Shown here: positions 1 to 8,612 of the stretch, one piece after another
Numbering within the stretch: position 1 is the first letter of the stretch
How the letters are laid out: every line of letters starts with the position of its first letter
Assembly (NCBI GenBank): GCA_013416455.1
Contig: JACCES010000005.1
Span: forward strand, 62,001 to 126,000
Length of the DNA: 64,000 nt
Reading direction: 5' to 3'
DNA from: Alcaligenaceae bacterium
GTDB taxonomy: Bacteria; Pseudomonadota; Gammaproteobacteria; Burkholderiales; Burkholderiaceae_B
The notes under the pieces: model-generated
Told to the model about the DNA's origin: nothing
Seen by the model: the letters and a program-made list of their open reading frames with translations, nothing else
Database searches by the model: none
Program-made: the position numbers and the translations under genes

Positions 1-26
1 CAGTGCGATTTCGGGAGGAAGACATC

Positions 27-1343
27 GTGATCAATCAGTTCGTGGGGCCGCGCAGCTCATTTGAATTGGAACCCATCGAGCGGGCCAGCATAGACGAGCT
101 GCGGGCGGTGCAATTGGCCCGGATGCGGCGGGTGCTGCGCCATGCTTACGACAACGTGGAGCCGTACCGAACGAAGTGCCTGGCTGCCCAGATTCATCCC
201 GATGACCTCACTTGCCTTGAAGACCTGAGCCGTTTTCCCACTACGGTGAAGCAGGACTTCCGTACCCATTATCCCTACGGCATGCTGGCGGTCCCGGTCG
301 AGCAGCTGGCGCGCATCCATGCTTCCAGCGGCACCACGGGCAAGCCGGCGGTTGTGGGCTATACCGAGCGCGACATGGAAACCTGGGCCGGGGTGGTGGC
401 TCGCAGTTTGAGGGCCGCCGGGGCCCGTCCGGGCGACCGCGTGCATAACGCCTACAACTACGGCTTGTTCACCGGTGGGCTGGGTTCCCACGACGGCGCG
501 CATTATCTGGGGTGTACGGTGATTCCCGCGTCGGGAGGCCATACCGAGCGCCAGGTGCAGTTGCTGGTGGATCTCAAGCCCACCATCATCATGGTGACGC
601 CATCGTACTTGCTGAATGTCGCCGACGAAGTCGAGCGGCAGGGGGTCGATGTGTCGCAGCTGTCGCTGCGCCTGGCGCTGGTCGGCGCAGAACCATGGAC
701 AGAAGCCATGCGCCGGGAAATCAATCAGCGGCTGAATCTCACCGCCATTGATTACTACGGCATCTCTGAAATCATGGGGCCGGGTGTGGCGGTGGAATGC
801 GGCGAGACCCTGGATGGCCCCACGCTGTGGGAAGACCACTTCTACCCGGAAATCATCGATCCGGATACGGGCGAAGTCCTGCCGGACGGGGAATGGGGTG
901 AGCTGGTCGTCACGACGCTTACCAAAGAGGCCCTGCCAGTCATCCGTTATCGTACGCGCGACATCACGCGGCTCCTGCCCGGCACGGCGCGGCCCATGCG
1001 CCGCCTCGACCGTTTCACCGGGCGGTCCGACGACATGCTCATCGTGCGCGGCGTGAACATGTTTCCGTCGCAGGTCGAAGAGCAGATTCTCGGCATCCCG
1101 CAACTGGCCGGCCACTATCAGATCGAAGTCAGCAGGCACGGGGCCCTGGATCAGCTCACCGTCAATGTCGAGCTGCGCGTCGACGAGGAACAGGCCAGCG
1201 TGCCGAATCTGGCGCGCGAACTGGCCCGCCGCATCAAGACCGTGATCGGTATTTCGGCTGCCATCAATGTGGTGGCGCCCGGCGTGATCGAACGCTCGCA
1301 GGGCAAGGCGGTCCGCGTCATAGATCACCGCAAGCTGCGCTGA
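27..1343 (+). CDS. PaaK-like aryl/acyl-acid:CoA ligase
   Basis: Predicted cytosolic AMP-forming ligase that activates a carboxylic (probably aromatic or alicyclic) acid to its CoA thioester. The 438-residue product matches the usual length of phenylacetate-CoA ligases. The P-loop SSGTTGKP is at residues 100-107, YGISEIMGPG follows in the middle, and the hinge motif RTRDITR precedes the mobile C-terminal domain. I chose GTG at 27 because GGAGGAA lies 6 bases upstream; an in-frame GTG at position 3 is possible but has no visible ribosome site. It is the first gene of the co-directional array with the F420 genes, which suggests it activates the imported substrate. The family is clear; the exact acid is unknown, and phenylacetate itself is not implied because no paaABCDE ring-oxygenase genes are present. 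Confidence 0.88.
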   Translation: MINQFVGPRSSFELEPIERASIDELRAVQLARMRRVLRHAYDNVEPYRTKCLAAQIHPDDLTCLEDLSRFPTTVKQDFRTHYPYGMLAVPVEQLARIHASSGTTGKPAVVGYTERDMETWAGVVARSLRAAGARPGDRVHNAYNYGLFTGGLGSHDGAHYLGCTVIPASGGHTERQVQLLVDLKPTIIMVTPSYLLNVADEVERQGVDVSQLSLRLALVGAEPWTEAMRREINQRLNLTAIDYYGISEIMGPGVAVECGETLDGPTLWEDHFYPEIIDPDTGEVLPDGEWGELVVTTLTKEALPVIRYRTRDITRLLPGTARPMRRLDRFTGRSDDMLIVRGVNMFPSQVEEQILGIPQLAGHYQIEVSRHGALDQLTVNVELRVDEEQASVPNLARELARRIKTVIGISAAINVVAPGVIERSQGKAVRVIDHRKLR

Positions 1344-1405
1344 CATCCCTCCGCGGCAGATGCCTGCCGCTCCATTTTTCAACCCACCAGCAAATGGAGA
1401 CATTC

Positions 1406-2509
1406 ATGCTGATAGAGACGCTTTTGCCCCTGGGCAAGGTGGATCCGGGCCTGCGGGCACCGGATCAGCCGTTGGATATTCGTACGGTCGCCGACCAGGC
1501 CCGGGTCGTGGAAGAGTGCGGTTTCGACGGATTGATGACCGAGGAAACCAAAGATGATCCTTTCGTGATCATGGCGCTGGCCGCTCAGGCGACCCAGCGC
1601 ATCAATGTCGGCACGGCCGTCACGATCGCTTTCCCCCGCAGCCCGACGCTGATGGCCCTCAGCGCCTGGACGATGCAGAAGCTCTCGGCCGGCCGTTTCG
1701 TTCTGGGCATGGGGCCGCAGGTGAGGCCGCATATCCAGCGCCGCTACGGCATGGAGCCGCATCCGGCCGGCCCATGGATGCGGGACTATGTGCTTGCCGT
1801 GCGTGCGGTGTGGGATTGCTGGCAGAACGGCACGAAACTGGATTACCAGGGCGAGTTCTACAAGCTGGACCTGATGGTGCCGCTGTTCAACCCGGGTCCG
1901 ATCGAGCATCCCGAGATCCCCGTCCATCTTGCAGCCGTCAATCCGGTCATGTGCAAGGTCGCTGGTGAAGTGGCCGACGGCATCCGTCCGCATCCTGTGT
2001 GCACGCCCGGATACATCCGCGATGTCATGCTGGAAGAAGTCCGCAAGGGCGCGGCCCGCAGCGGCCGCTCCCTGGAAAATTTCTCGGTGTCCATGAAACC
2101 GCTGATCGCCACGGCGCCCAACGAGGAAGAACTTCAGGTGAAGATGCGCGATGCTCGTGCCCGGATCGCTTTCTACGCTTCGACCCCCGCCTATCTGAGC
2201 ACTTTCGAGTATGTGGGCCTGGGCGAACTGGCCGCGGAAGCCAAGCTGCTGTCGCGGGCCCAGGATTGGGAAGCGCTTCCCAATCTCATCACGGACGACA
2301 TACTGCATCAGTTCGTGGTGGTCGGCACCTACGACGTGATCGGCAAGAAGCTCGCCGAACGCTTCGGCGACGTGGTGACGAACTGCGAATTCTCGATTCC
2401 GGTGCGCAATCAGGCTGAGAAGGAAATCATGCAGCAGTTGGTTCGCGATCTGCACGCTCACGGAGAGAAGGCCAAGGCCCGGCAGACCATCATGGGCACG
2501 GGAGCTTGA
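1406..2509 (+). CDS. LLM-class F420-dependent oxidoreductase
   Basis: 367-residue TIM-barrel protein of the bacterial luciferase-like superfamily, most like the F420-using branch (MSMEG_2256 type). Residues such as EECGFDGLMTEET near the N terminus, VGTAVTIAFPRSP, and AGRFVLGMGPQV in the middle are typical of this group. Established knowledge: these enzymes transfer hydride to or from F420 (some use FMN). What makes F420 likely here is context: the cofactor biosynthesis genes and an F420 reductase are in the same array. ATG at 1406 has GGAGA 5 bases upstream; ATG 1394 has none. It is probably the enzyme for which the cell makes F420; the substrate may be a CoA ester made by the upstream ligase, but that is inference. 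Confidence 0.85.
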   Translation: MLIETLLPLGKVDPGLRAPDQPLDIRTVADQARVVEECGFDGLMTEETKDDPFVIMALAAQATQRINVGTAVTIAFPRSPTLMALSAWTMQKLSAGRFVLGMGPQVRPHIQRRYGMEPHPAGPWMRDYVLAVRAVWDCWQNGTKLDYQGEFYKLDLMVPLFNPGPIEHPEIPVHLAAVNPVMCKVAGEVADGIRPHPVCTPGYIRDVMLEEVRKGAARSGRSLENFSVSMKPLIATAPNEEELQVKMRDARARIAFYASTPAYLSTFEYVGLGELAAEAKLLSRAQDWEALPNLITDDILHQFVVVGTYDVIGKKLAERFGDVVTNCEFSIPVRNQAEKEIMQQLVRDLHAHGEKAKARQTIMGTGA

Positions 2510-2510
2510 A

Positions 2511-2681
2511 ATGGCTGGCCGGCTCCGGGTCACCAGGACCACGCGCCAAAGCGCAAGCCTCGTCGTTCACGACGAGGTCAAGCGAGGCAATACCAATGCG
2601 GCGCCGAAGGTGCCCCTGCATGGTGGCGGAGAAGCTCCGGCCCTCAGGGACGGAGTTCTTCACGATGAGGTAATCGTATGA
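2511..2681 (+). CDS. possible small ORF between the LLM gene and thiolase
   Basis: A 56-codon frame starts one base after the stop of the oxidoreductase gene (GGAG 7 bases upstream) and ends in an ATGA overlap with the thiolase start, which is the spacing of a translationally coupled gene. I recognise no family. Against it, the DNA shares three blocks of 12-13 identical bases in the same order with the first 57 bases of cofD (15964-16020), so it may be a repeat-derived spacer rather than a gene. The peptide is rich in Arg, Val and Gly, has no membrane segment, and shares TTRQ and GGEAPA with the CofD N terminus. Confidence 0.3.
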   Translation: MAGRLRVTRTTRQSASLVVHDEVKRGNTNAAPKVPLHGGGEAPALRDGVLHDEVIV

Positions 2682-3901
2682 AAGAAGTCTATATCTACGA
2701 CGCTTTGCGCACGCCGCGTGGCCGCGGTCGGCCGGATGGTTCCCTGTTCGAGGTCAAGCCGCTGCGTCTGGTTACGACGCTGCTGCGGGCACTGACCGAA
2801 CGCCATGGAGTGAGCGGTGACGATGTCGACGATATCGTCCTGGGGATCGTGAACCCCCATGGCGAGCAAGGCAGCGTGCTGCCCCGTGTGGCTGCCCTGG
2901 CGGCCGGCTGGGGCCAGCGTCCGACCGGCTTGCAGGTCAACCGCTTCTGCGCCTCCGGCAGCGAGGCGGTGCATATCGCCGCGGCCAAGATCGCGTCGGG
3001 TCAGGCGGACATGGTGGTGGCGGGCGGCGTGGAATCCATGTCGCGCGTTCCCATGGGTTCCGACGGCGGGCCCTGGGCCGAGGACATCGACGGCGTGATT
3101 GGCGGCGGCTATGTGCCCCAGGGCATATCGGGCGACATCATCGCCGCCCTGGACGGCCGTACCCGCGAGCAATTGGATGCGTATTCGCTGTGCTCCCACC
3201 AGCGCGCCGCCCGGGCGGTGTCCGAGGGCCGTTTCGCGCGCTCGATCGTGCCGGTGCGGGATGCCGCCGGGCTCGTCATCCTGGACCGCGACGAGCTCAT
3301 ACGCGCCGATGTCGGCATGGCCGGGCTGGCGAAACTCAAGCCCGCTTTCGAACGGACGGGCGCCCTGGGTTTCGATGCGATGGCAACAGACCATTATCCC
3401 GCTCTACAAGGGCGGCTGGAGCATCGCCACAGCGCGGGCAATGCGTCGGGAATCGCCGATGCGGCCGCCGTCGTGCTGCTGGGTTCCCGGGAGTCGGGAG
3501 AGCGGCTGGGGCTGAAACCCCGTGCCCGTTTCATGAGCGGTGTGATCCATGGCGGGGACCCTACGATCATGCTGGCCGAGCCCGCCCCGGCCACCCGGAA
3601 GCTGCTGGCCCGGCTGAATCTGACGGTCCGGGACATCGATCTGTACGAGGTCAACGAGGCGTTTGCCGCGGTGGTGCTGCGTTTCATTGACGAAATGCAG
3701 GTGGATCCGGAGCAGGTGAACCCCAATGGGGGCGCCATTGCGATGGGTCATCCTCTCGGGGCGACCGGAGCGATTCTTCTGGGCACGCTGCTCGACGAGC
3801 TTGAGCGGCGCGATGCCAGGCGCGGCGTCGTGACGCTGTGCGCAGGGGGAGGCATGGGTATCGCCACGGCAATTGAACGGATTCAAGGAGCAGGCGCATG
3901 A
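2678..3901 (+). CDS. thiolase (acetyl-CoA acyltransferase)
   Basis: 407-residue degradative-type thiolase that would cleave a 3-oxoacyl-CoA with CoA to acetyl-CoA and a shortened acyl-CoA. The nucleophilic Cys91 lies in [12 protein letters not shown], the active-site His in [15 protein letters not shown], and the second catalytic Cys in TLCAGGGMG near the C terminus. GAGGT precedes the ATG at 2678. It overlaps the enoyl-CoA hydratase gene by 4 bases (ATGA), so the two are translationally coupled and likely consecutive in one beta-oxidation sequence. Confidence 0.92.
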   Translation: MKEVYIYDALRTPRGRGRPDGSLFEVKPLRLVTTLLRALTERHGVSGDDVDDIVLGIVNPHGEQGSVLPRVAALAAGWGQRPTGLQVNRFCASGSEAVHIAAAKIASGQADMVVAGGVESMSRVPMGSDGGPWAEDIDGVIGGGYVPQGISGDIIAALDGRTREQLDAYSLCSHQRAARAVSEGRFARSIVPVRDAAGLVILDRDELIRADVGMAGLAKLKPAFERTGALGFDAMATDHYPALQGRLEHRHSAGNASGIADAAAVVLLGSRESGERLGLKPRARFMSGVIHGGDPTIMLAEPAPATRKLLARLNLTVRDIDLYEVNEAFAAVVLRFIDEMQVDPEQVNPNGGAIAMGHPLGATGAILLGTLLDELERRDARRGVVTLCAGGGMGIATAIERIQGAGA

Positions 3902-4791
3902 CACAGGGTGTGGAGTTCGACGTCGACGCCCGGGGGATCGGGACCCTCACTTTCGATTTCGAAGGCAAGGTGAATGTCATGAACGATGCGTTCATGCAGG
4001 CCATGGAAGTCCTGGTGCCACAGGTCGAGGCGCGGCGTGAAGCATTGTCCGGCCTGATTCTCTCATCAGCCAAGAACACTTTCTTCGCCGGAGGCGACCT
4101 GGCGTTGATGGGGCGGTCCAAGCCCGGCATGGAAGCCTTCCTTCTGGAGCATTTCGAGCGTTTGAAAGGCTATTTCCGGCGTCTTGAGATGCTGGGCGTG
4201 CCGATGGTCGCCGCCATCAATGGCACGGCTTTGGGCGGCGGCTATGAGCTCTGCCTGGCCTGCCATCACCGGGTCGCGATCGACCGGCCCGATGCCCGGA
4301 TCGGTTTGCCTGAAGTGGGTTTCGGGATTCTGCCCGCCGCCGGGGGCGTGATCCGTCTGACCCATCTCCTGGGTTTGGAGAACGCCCTGGAATACTTGCT
4401 GACCGGCCGCAAGGTGACACCGGCCGAGGCCCATGCCGAGGGCCTGATCGACGCGCTGGCCCCGGACCAGCCGGCGCTGCTGGCGGCGGCGCGGGCCTGG
4501 ATCGAGGCCAATCCCGCGCCGGTGCAGCCGTGGGACCGGCCGCGTGCGCAGGGTGCCCATCAGCTGGCACCGCCACAGCGGCAGGCGCTGCTGTCCGCCG
4601 CGGCCTGGATGCGGCGGATCGCGGGGCCCGAGCTGTCCCAGGCCGCGGTGCGCATTACTGACGTGGCGGTGCAGAGCCTGTATCTGCCCTGGGACTGCGC
4701 GTCGCGGATTGAAACCCGGGGTTTTGTCGAACTCCTGATGTCAGACGCCGCTCAGCGGAAAATCGCGGCCTTTTTCGCACCCAAGGCATAG
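3898..4791 (+). CDS. enoyl-CoA hydratase resembling the N-terminal half of FadB/FadJ
   Basis: 297-residue crotonase-fold protein expected to hydrate a 2-enoyl-CoA. Both catalytic glutamates are present, in ALGGGYELCLAC and GLPEVGFGILPAAGG. It is longer than a plain crotonase (about 260): after the fold comes a linker of the kind that joins hydratase and dehydrogenase domains in multifunctional FadB/FadJ proteins (PWDRPRAQ, then an AAWMRR helix and RGFVELLMSDAAQRK), but the dehydrogenase part is absent. A separate 3-hydroxyacyl-CoA dehydrogenase-like gene lies at 16957-17949, so the activities look split. Start ATG 3898 overlaps the thiolase stop. Confidence 0.88.
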   Translation: MTQGVEFDVDARGIGTLTFDFEGKVNVMNDAFMQAMEVLVPQVEARREALSGLILSSAKNTFFAGGDLALMGRSKPGMEAFLLEHFERLKGYFRRLEMLGVPMVAAINGTALGGGYELCLACHHRVAIDRPDARIGLPEVGFGILPAAGGVIRLTHLLGLENALEYLLTGRKVTPAEAHAEGLIDALAPDQPALLAAARAWIEANPAPVQPWDRPRAQGAHQLAPPQRQALLSAAAWMRRIAGPELSQAAVRITDVAVQSLYLPWDCASRIETRGFVELLMSDAAQRKIAAFFAPKA

Positions 4792-4824
4792 GGGCCGGGC
4801 GTCTTATTCTTGAAGGGATATACG

Positions 4825-5496
4825 ATGGATAAACAATTACCTGTCATCGCCGTCCTGGGCGGCACCGGAGCACTGGGTTTCGGCTTGGTGTTGCGTTGGG
4901 CGCTGGCCGGCTATCCGGTGGTGATCGGCTCGCGTTCGCTGGAATCGGCTCAGGATGCCGCTGAACGGGCGCGGGCGATTCTGGCTGAAAGAGGGGTGCG
5001 GGCAGAGGTCGGCGGCCTGACCAATGCCGAGGCCGCGGCCAAGGGGCAACTGGTGGCCGTAACGGTGCCCTATGCTCAACAGCAGGCCATTCTGTCGGCG
5101 GTCGCCCCCGCTCTGGCCGGCAAGATCGTCATCGATACCACGGTCCCCTTGATGCCTCCGCGCGTCGGCACCGTGCAGTTGCCCGCCGGTGGTTCGTCCG
5201 CGGTGGCGGCGCAGGCACTGCTCGGCGACACGGTACGGCTGGTGTCGGCGTTTCAGAATGTGGCGGCGGACAAGCTGCAGGGGCTGGAGCCGCTGGATTG
5301 CGACATTCTGGTGACGGGCAACGATAAAGAAGCATGTACGGCGGTCATTGAACTGGTGCGGCAAGCGGGTATGCGAGGCTATTACGCCGGCCCGCTGGCC
5401 AATGCCGCCGCCGCCGAAGCCTTGACGTCCGTGCTGATCACGATCAACCGCCAGTTCAAGTGCCAGGCCGGCATCCAGATTACCGGCATCGCCTGA
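4825..5496 (+). CDS. npdG: NADPH-dependent F420 reductase
   Basis: 223-residue Rossmann protein of the Fno/NpdG family, which moves hydride between NADPH and F420 and thereby supplies F420H2. The dinucleotide loop GGTGALGFGL is near residue 15, followed by GSRSLESA, whose serine/arginine cluster fits the NADP 2'-phosphate. AFQNVAADKL and the C-terminal ANAAAAEALTSVLITINR are family features. ATG 4825 has GAAGGGA 6 bases upstream; an in-frame TTG at 4810 is less likely. The next gene, cofC, starts 3 bases after its stop. Its place directly before the F420 synthesis genes strongly supports the assignment. Confidence 0.9.
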   Translation: MDKQLPVIAVLGGTGALGFGLVLRWALAGYPVVIGSRSLESAQDAAERARAILAERGVRAEVGGLTNAEAAAKGQLVAVTVPYAQQQAILSAVAPALAGKIVIDTTVPLMPPRVGTVQLPAGGSSAVAAQALLGDTVRLVSAFQNVAADKLQGLEPLDCDILVTGNDKEACTAVIELVRQAGMRGYYAGPLANAAAAEALTSVLITINRQFKCQAGIQITGIA

Positions 5497-5498
5497 TC

Positions 5499-6185
5499 AT
5501 GCACGTAATCGTCCCAGTGAAATCCTTTGCGCGGGCCAAGTCCCGTCTGGCGCCGATACTGGACAATGCGCAGCGGGCGGCTCTTGCCTATGCCTTGGCG
5601 CGCGATGTCCTTGCTGAGCTGGCGCGGGTGCGCGGCCTGAAACGGGTGGTGGTGGCCAGCTCGGAGCCAGAGGTCGAAGAACTGGTGCGGCGCCATGGTT
5701 ATGAGCTGCTGCCCGATGTGCCGGGCGCCAGTCTGAATGAAGTCCTGACGCGTGCATTGGCCCGCATGACGCGTTCAGTGGGCGAGGCGGTGGCTGTGGT
5801 GTGCGCCGATCTGCCTCTGTTCAACGCAGAAGAGTTCGAGCGTATGTCGGCAATGCACGCCGCCGCGCAGGTGCCCGCCTTGACCATTGCGCCCGACCAT
5901 CTGGGCCAGGGTACGAACGTGCGCATCAGCCCGACAAGCGAGATCCTGCCATGTCTGTATGGGCCAGGCAGCGCTGTGGCGCATATGCGGGCCGCCGCGG
6001 CCCGTGGGCTGGCCGTACAGGTTTTCAATTCTCGGAGCTTCGGTCTGGACATCGACCGGCCCGAGAGTCTGCTGGCGATCGCCCGCGCCGTGCCGGAAGG
6101 CCTGGAGCTGGACTCATCCGCCGCATTGCTTGCCTCGTGGGCGGGTGCCCTCGGGGGGGAGAGCTACACATGTCTGACACAATGA
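5499..6185 (+). CDS. cofC: F420 guanylyltransferase (2-phospho-L-lactate / phosphoglycerate / PEP type)
   Basis: 228-residue nucleotidyltransferase that makes the GPP-activated C3 acid used by CofD. Motifs: VPVKSFARAKSRLAP at the N terminus, CADLPLF in the middle, GQGTNVRISP, YGPGSAVAHMRAAAARG and LDIDRPESL. These match CofC/FbiD proteins. The substrate (2-phospholactate, 3-phosphoglycerate or phosphoenolpyruvate) cannot be read from sequence alone; no FbiB-type reductase domain is encoded in the window, which argues mildly against the PEP/dehydro-F420 route. ATG 5499 begins directly at the conserved HVIVPVK strand. The 3' end overlaps fbiC by 16 bases. Confidence 0.9.
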   Translation: MHVIVPVKSFARAKSRLAPILDNAQRAALAYALARDVLAELARVRGLKRVVVASSEPEVEELVRRHGYELLPDVPGASLNEVLTRALARMTRSVGEAVAVVCADLPLFNAEEFERMSAMHAAAQVPALTIAPDHLGQGTNVRISPTSEILPCLYGPGSAVAHMRAAAARGLAVQVFNSRSFGLDIDRPESLLAIARAVPEGLELDSSAALLASWAGALGGESYTCLTQ

Positions 6186-8611
6186 ACCAGGATATCGGGG
6201 GCCTGCCCCGCGCGGTGCCGAGCGTTGCCGAACTGCAGTCATGGCTGCGGCGTCCGGTGGGCGAAATGCTGCGCGCCGCCGCGGATATTCGTGATCGATC
6301 CTTCGGGCACCAGATCAGTTATTCGCGCAAGGTGTTCATTCCGCTGACCGAACTGTGCCGCGATGTCTGCCACTATTGCACCTTTGCCAAGGCGCCCAGC
6401 CGCGTGGCGGCACCGTACATGTCTCTCGAAGAGGTGCTGTCGGTCGCCAGGCTGGGGCTTGCCGCGGGTTGCAATGAGGCGCTGCTTACATTGGGCGAGA
6501 AACCCGAGCTGCGTTATCAGGCGGCGCGCGACTGGCTGGACGGCCATGGCTACGAGAGCACGCTGGATTATCTGCACGACGTCTGCGCCGCCATAGTGAA
6601 GGAAACCGGCCTGCTGCCGCACGTAAACGCGGGCACGATGGAGCCGGCCATGCTGGCGCGGCTGCGGGCGGTGTCGCCGTCCATGGGCCTGATGCTCGAA
6701 AGCGCATCCGAGCGCCTGTGCCAGCGGGGGATGCCGCACTTCGGTTCACCCGACAAACTCCCGGCAGCCCGTCTGGACACGCTGCGCGCCGCGGGAGAGC
6801 TGTCCATTCCCGTCACGACGGGGCTCCTGATCGGCATTGGCGAAACTTGGGAAGAGCGCATCGAGGCCTTGTTGGCGCTGCGCGCCCTGCATGAGCAGTA
6901 TGGGCACATCCAGGAAGTGATCATTCAGAATTTCCGCGCCAAGCCCGGGACACGCATGGAACAGGCGCCCGAACCCGGCCACGAAGAGTTCCTGCGGGCC
7001 ATTGCGCTTGCCCGCATTGCGCTGGGTGAAAGCGGCATAAGCCTCCAGGCGCCGCCCAATCTGGCCCAGGGCGACTTGGGAGACCTGGTCCGGGCAGGCA
7101 TCAACGATTGGGGCGGGGTTTCTCCCGTCACTCCCGATTACGTCAATCCTGAATCACCGTGGCCTCATCTGGATCGCCTGGAAGCGCAGACGATGCGGGC
7201 CGGCAAGACGCTCGTGCAGCGATTGACCGTTTACCCGCGCTACGTACAGGCTCATGAGCGCTGGGTCGACAAACAGATGGTGCCGCTCGTGCTGCGCCGT
7301 TCTGATGCGCAGGGCCTGGCCCGCGAATGTCTTTGGGTGGCGGGCAGTTCCGCTAGTATCGACCGGGCGCCGCCCCGACGTTCGTCGGGCGACACGGTTC
7401 CGGAAGAGGTGCGTGATGCCGTGCGGCAGGCTCGCGAGGGCGGGCGCCTCGATCCGCGGGCGATCGAACGCTTGTTCAGTGTGCGGGGCGCGGAGCTGGA
7501 TTATGTGTGCCGGCAGGCCGACGCCTTGCGCAGCGAAGTGTGTGGCGACGAGGTCAGCTATGTCGTGACGCGCAACATCAACTACACCAATGTCTGCACT
7601 TATGGGTGTGCTTTCTGCGCTTTTTCCAAAGGCAAGACACACGAGAAGCTGCGAGGCTCGCCTTACAACCTTTCGCACGAAGAGATTGCGCGCAGGGTAC
7701 GCGAGGCCTGGGACCGGGGAGCCACCGAGGTGTGCATGCAAGGGGGTATCCACCCGGATTACACCGGGCATACCTATCTGGAGATCCTGCGGGTCGTCAA
7801 GGAAACCGAGCCGCGCATGCACGTCCATGCCTTCTCTCCTCTGGAGGTGGTGCAGGGGGCGCGGACTCTGGGTCTGGGCTTGCGCGAATATCTCACTTGC
7901 CTGAAGGATGCGGGGCTGGGGTCCCTGCCGGGCACGGCGGCCGAGATTTTGCACGATGACGTGCGGGCGTTGATCTGCCCGGGAAAGCTGACCACCCGGG
8001 AATGGGTGGAGGCGATCGAAACGGCGCACGAGGTTGGCTTGAGAACCACTTCCACGATCATGTACGGGCACGTCGAGGAGCCTCGCCACTGGGCGGAGCA
8101 CCTGCTGGTGCTGCGCGACCTGCAAGCGCGCACCGGCGGAATCACCGAATTCGTGCCGCTGCCGTTCGTCGGCATCGAGGCGCCGCTTTATCTGCGTGGC
8201 CGGTCCCGGCCGGGGCCGACCTGGCGGGAAGCCCTGCTCATGCACGCCATCGGGCGACTGGTGCTGCACCCCCTGATCCCCAATATCCAGGCTTCGTGGG
8301 TCAAGCTGGGACATGAGGGCGTTCAGCAGGCTCTGGCCGCTGGGGTGAACGATCTTGGAGGAACGCTCATGAACGAGTCGATCACTCGGGCGGCGGGCGC
8401 CAAGCACGGGCAGGAAACGGCTCCCCAGGCGCTGGATGCGCTGATCGTGGCCGCGGGCCGGAAGCCCCGGCAACGCAACACGCTGTATGCCGCCGCGCCC
8501 CAAGAGCAGGTCCGGCAGTCCTACAAGGCTGCGGCTCTCAGTCCCATTATCAACACGCCGTTGGCCAGACGTCGCCGTCCGGCCGTACTGGCGAGCGCAG
8601 GAGGCCACTGA
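6170..8611 (+). CDS. fbiC: bifunctional Fo synthase (CofG-CofH fusion)
   Basis: 813-residue two-domain radical-SAM enzyme that builds the deazaflavin chromophore Fo from tyrosine and 5-amino-6-ribitylaminouracil. Domain 1 (about 20-380, CofG-like) carries the [4Fe-4S] motif with Cys63, Cys67 and Cys70 in CRDVCHYC. Domain 2 (about 430-800, CofH-like) carries Cys476, Cys480 and Cys483 in CTYGCAFC. This fused order is that of actinobacterial FbiC, whereas archaea use separate CofG and CofH. ATG 6170 has GGGGAG about 8 bases upstream and overlaps the cofC end. A short linker around 390-430 (PPRRSSGDTVPEE) separates the domains. It is the commitment enzyme of F420 synthesis, so the locus can make the chromophore itself. 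Confidence 0.96.
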   Translation: MSDTMNQDIGGLPRAVPSVAELQSWLRRPVGEMLRAAADIRDRSFGHQISYSRKVFIPLTELCRDVCHYCTFAKAPSRVAAPYMSLEEVLSVARLGLAAGCNEALLTLGEKPELRYQAARDWLDGHGYESTLDYLHDVCAAIVKETGLLPHVNAGTMEPAMLARLRAVSPSMGLMLESASERLCQRGMPHFGSPDKLPAARLDTLRAAGELSIPVTTGLLIGIGETWEERIEALLALRALHEQYGHIQEVIIQNFRAKPGTRMEQAPEPGHEEFLRAIALARIALGESGISLQAPPNLAQGDLGDLVRAGINDWGGVSPVTPDYVNPESPWPHLDRLEAQTMRAGKTLVQRLTVYPRYVQAHERWVDKQMVPLVLRRSDAQGLARECLWVAGSSASIDRAPPRRSSGDTVPEEVRDAVRQAREGGRLDPRAIERLFSVRGAELDYVCRQADALRSEVCGDEVSYVVTRNINYTNVCTYGCAFCAFSKGKTHEKLRGSPYNLSHEEIARRVREAWDRGATEVCMQGGIHPDYTGHTYLEILRVVKETEPRMHVHAFSPLEVVQGARTLGLGLREYLTCLKDAGLGSLPGTAAEILHDDVRALICPGKLTTREWVEAIETAHEVGLRTTSTIMYGHVEEPRHWAEHLLVLRDLQARTGGITEFVPLPFVGIEAPLYLRGRSRPGPTWREALLMHAIGRLVLHPLIPNIQASWVKLGHEGVQQALAAGVNDLGGTLMNESITRAAGAKHGQETAPQALDALIVAAGRKPRQRNTLYAAAPQEQVRQSYKAAALSPIINTPLARRRRPAVLASAGGH

Positions 8612-8612
8612 C

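Noticed and set aside
27-1343. Phenylacetate catabolic (paa) operon
   Set aside because: Only a PaaK-like ligase is present; no PaaABCDE, PaaG or PaaZ genes follow.
5801-6169. N-terminal extension of FbiC upstream of 6170
   Set aside because: It lies in an alternative frame of cofC and has no FbiC similarity; ATG 6170 has a good ribosome site.
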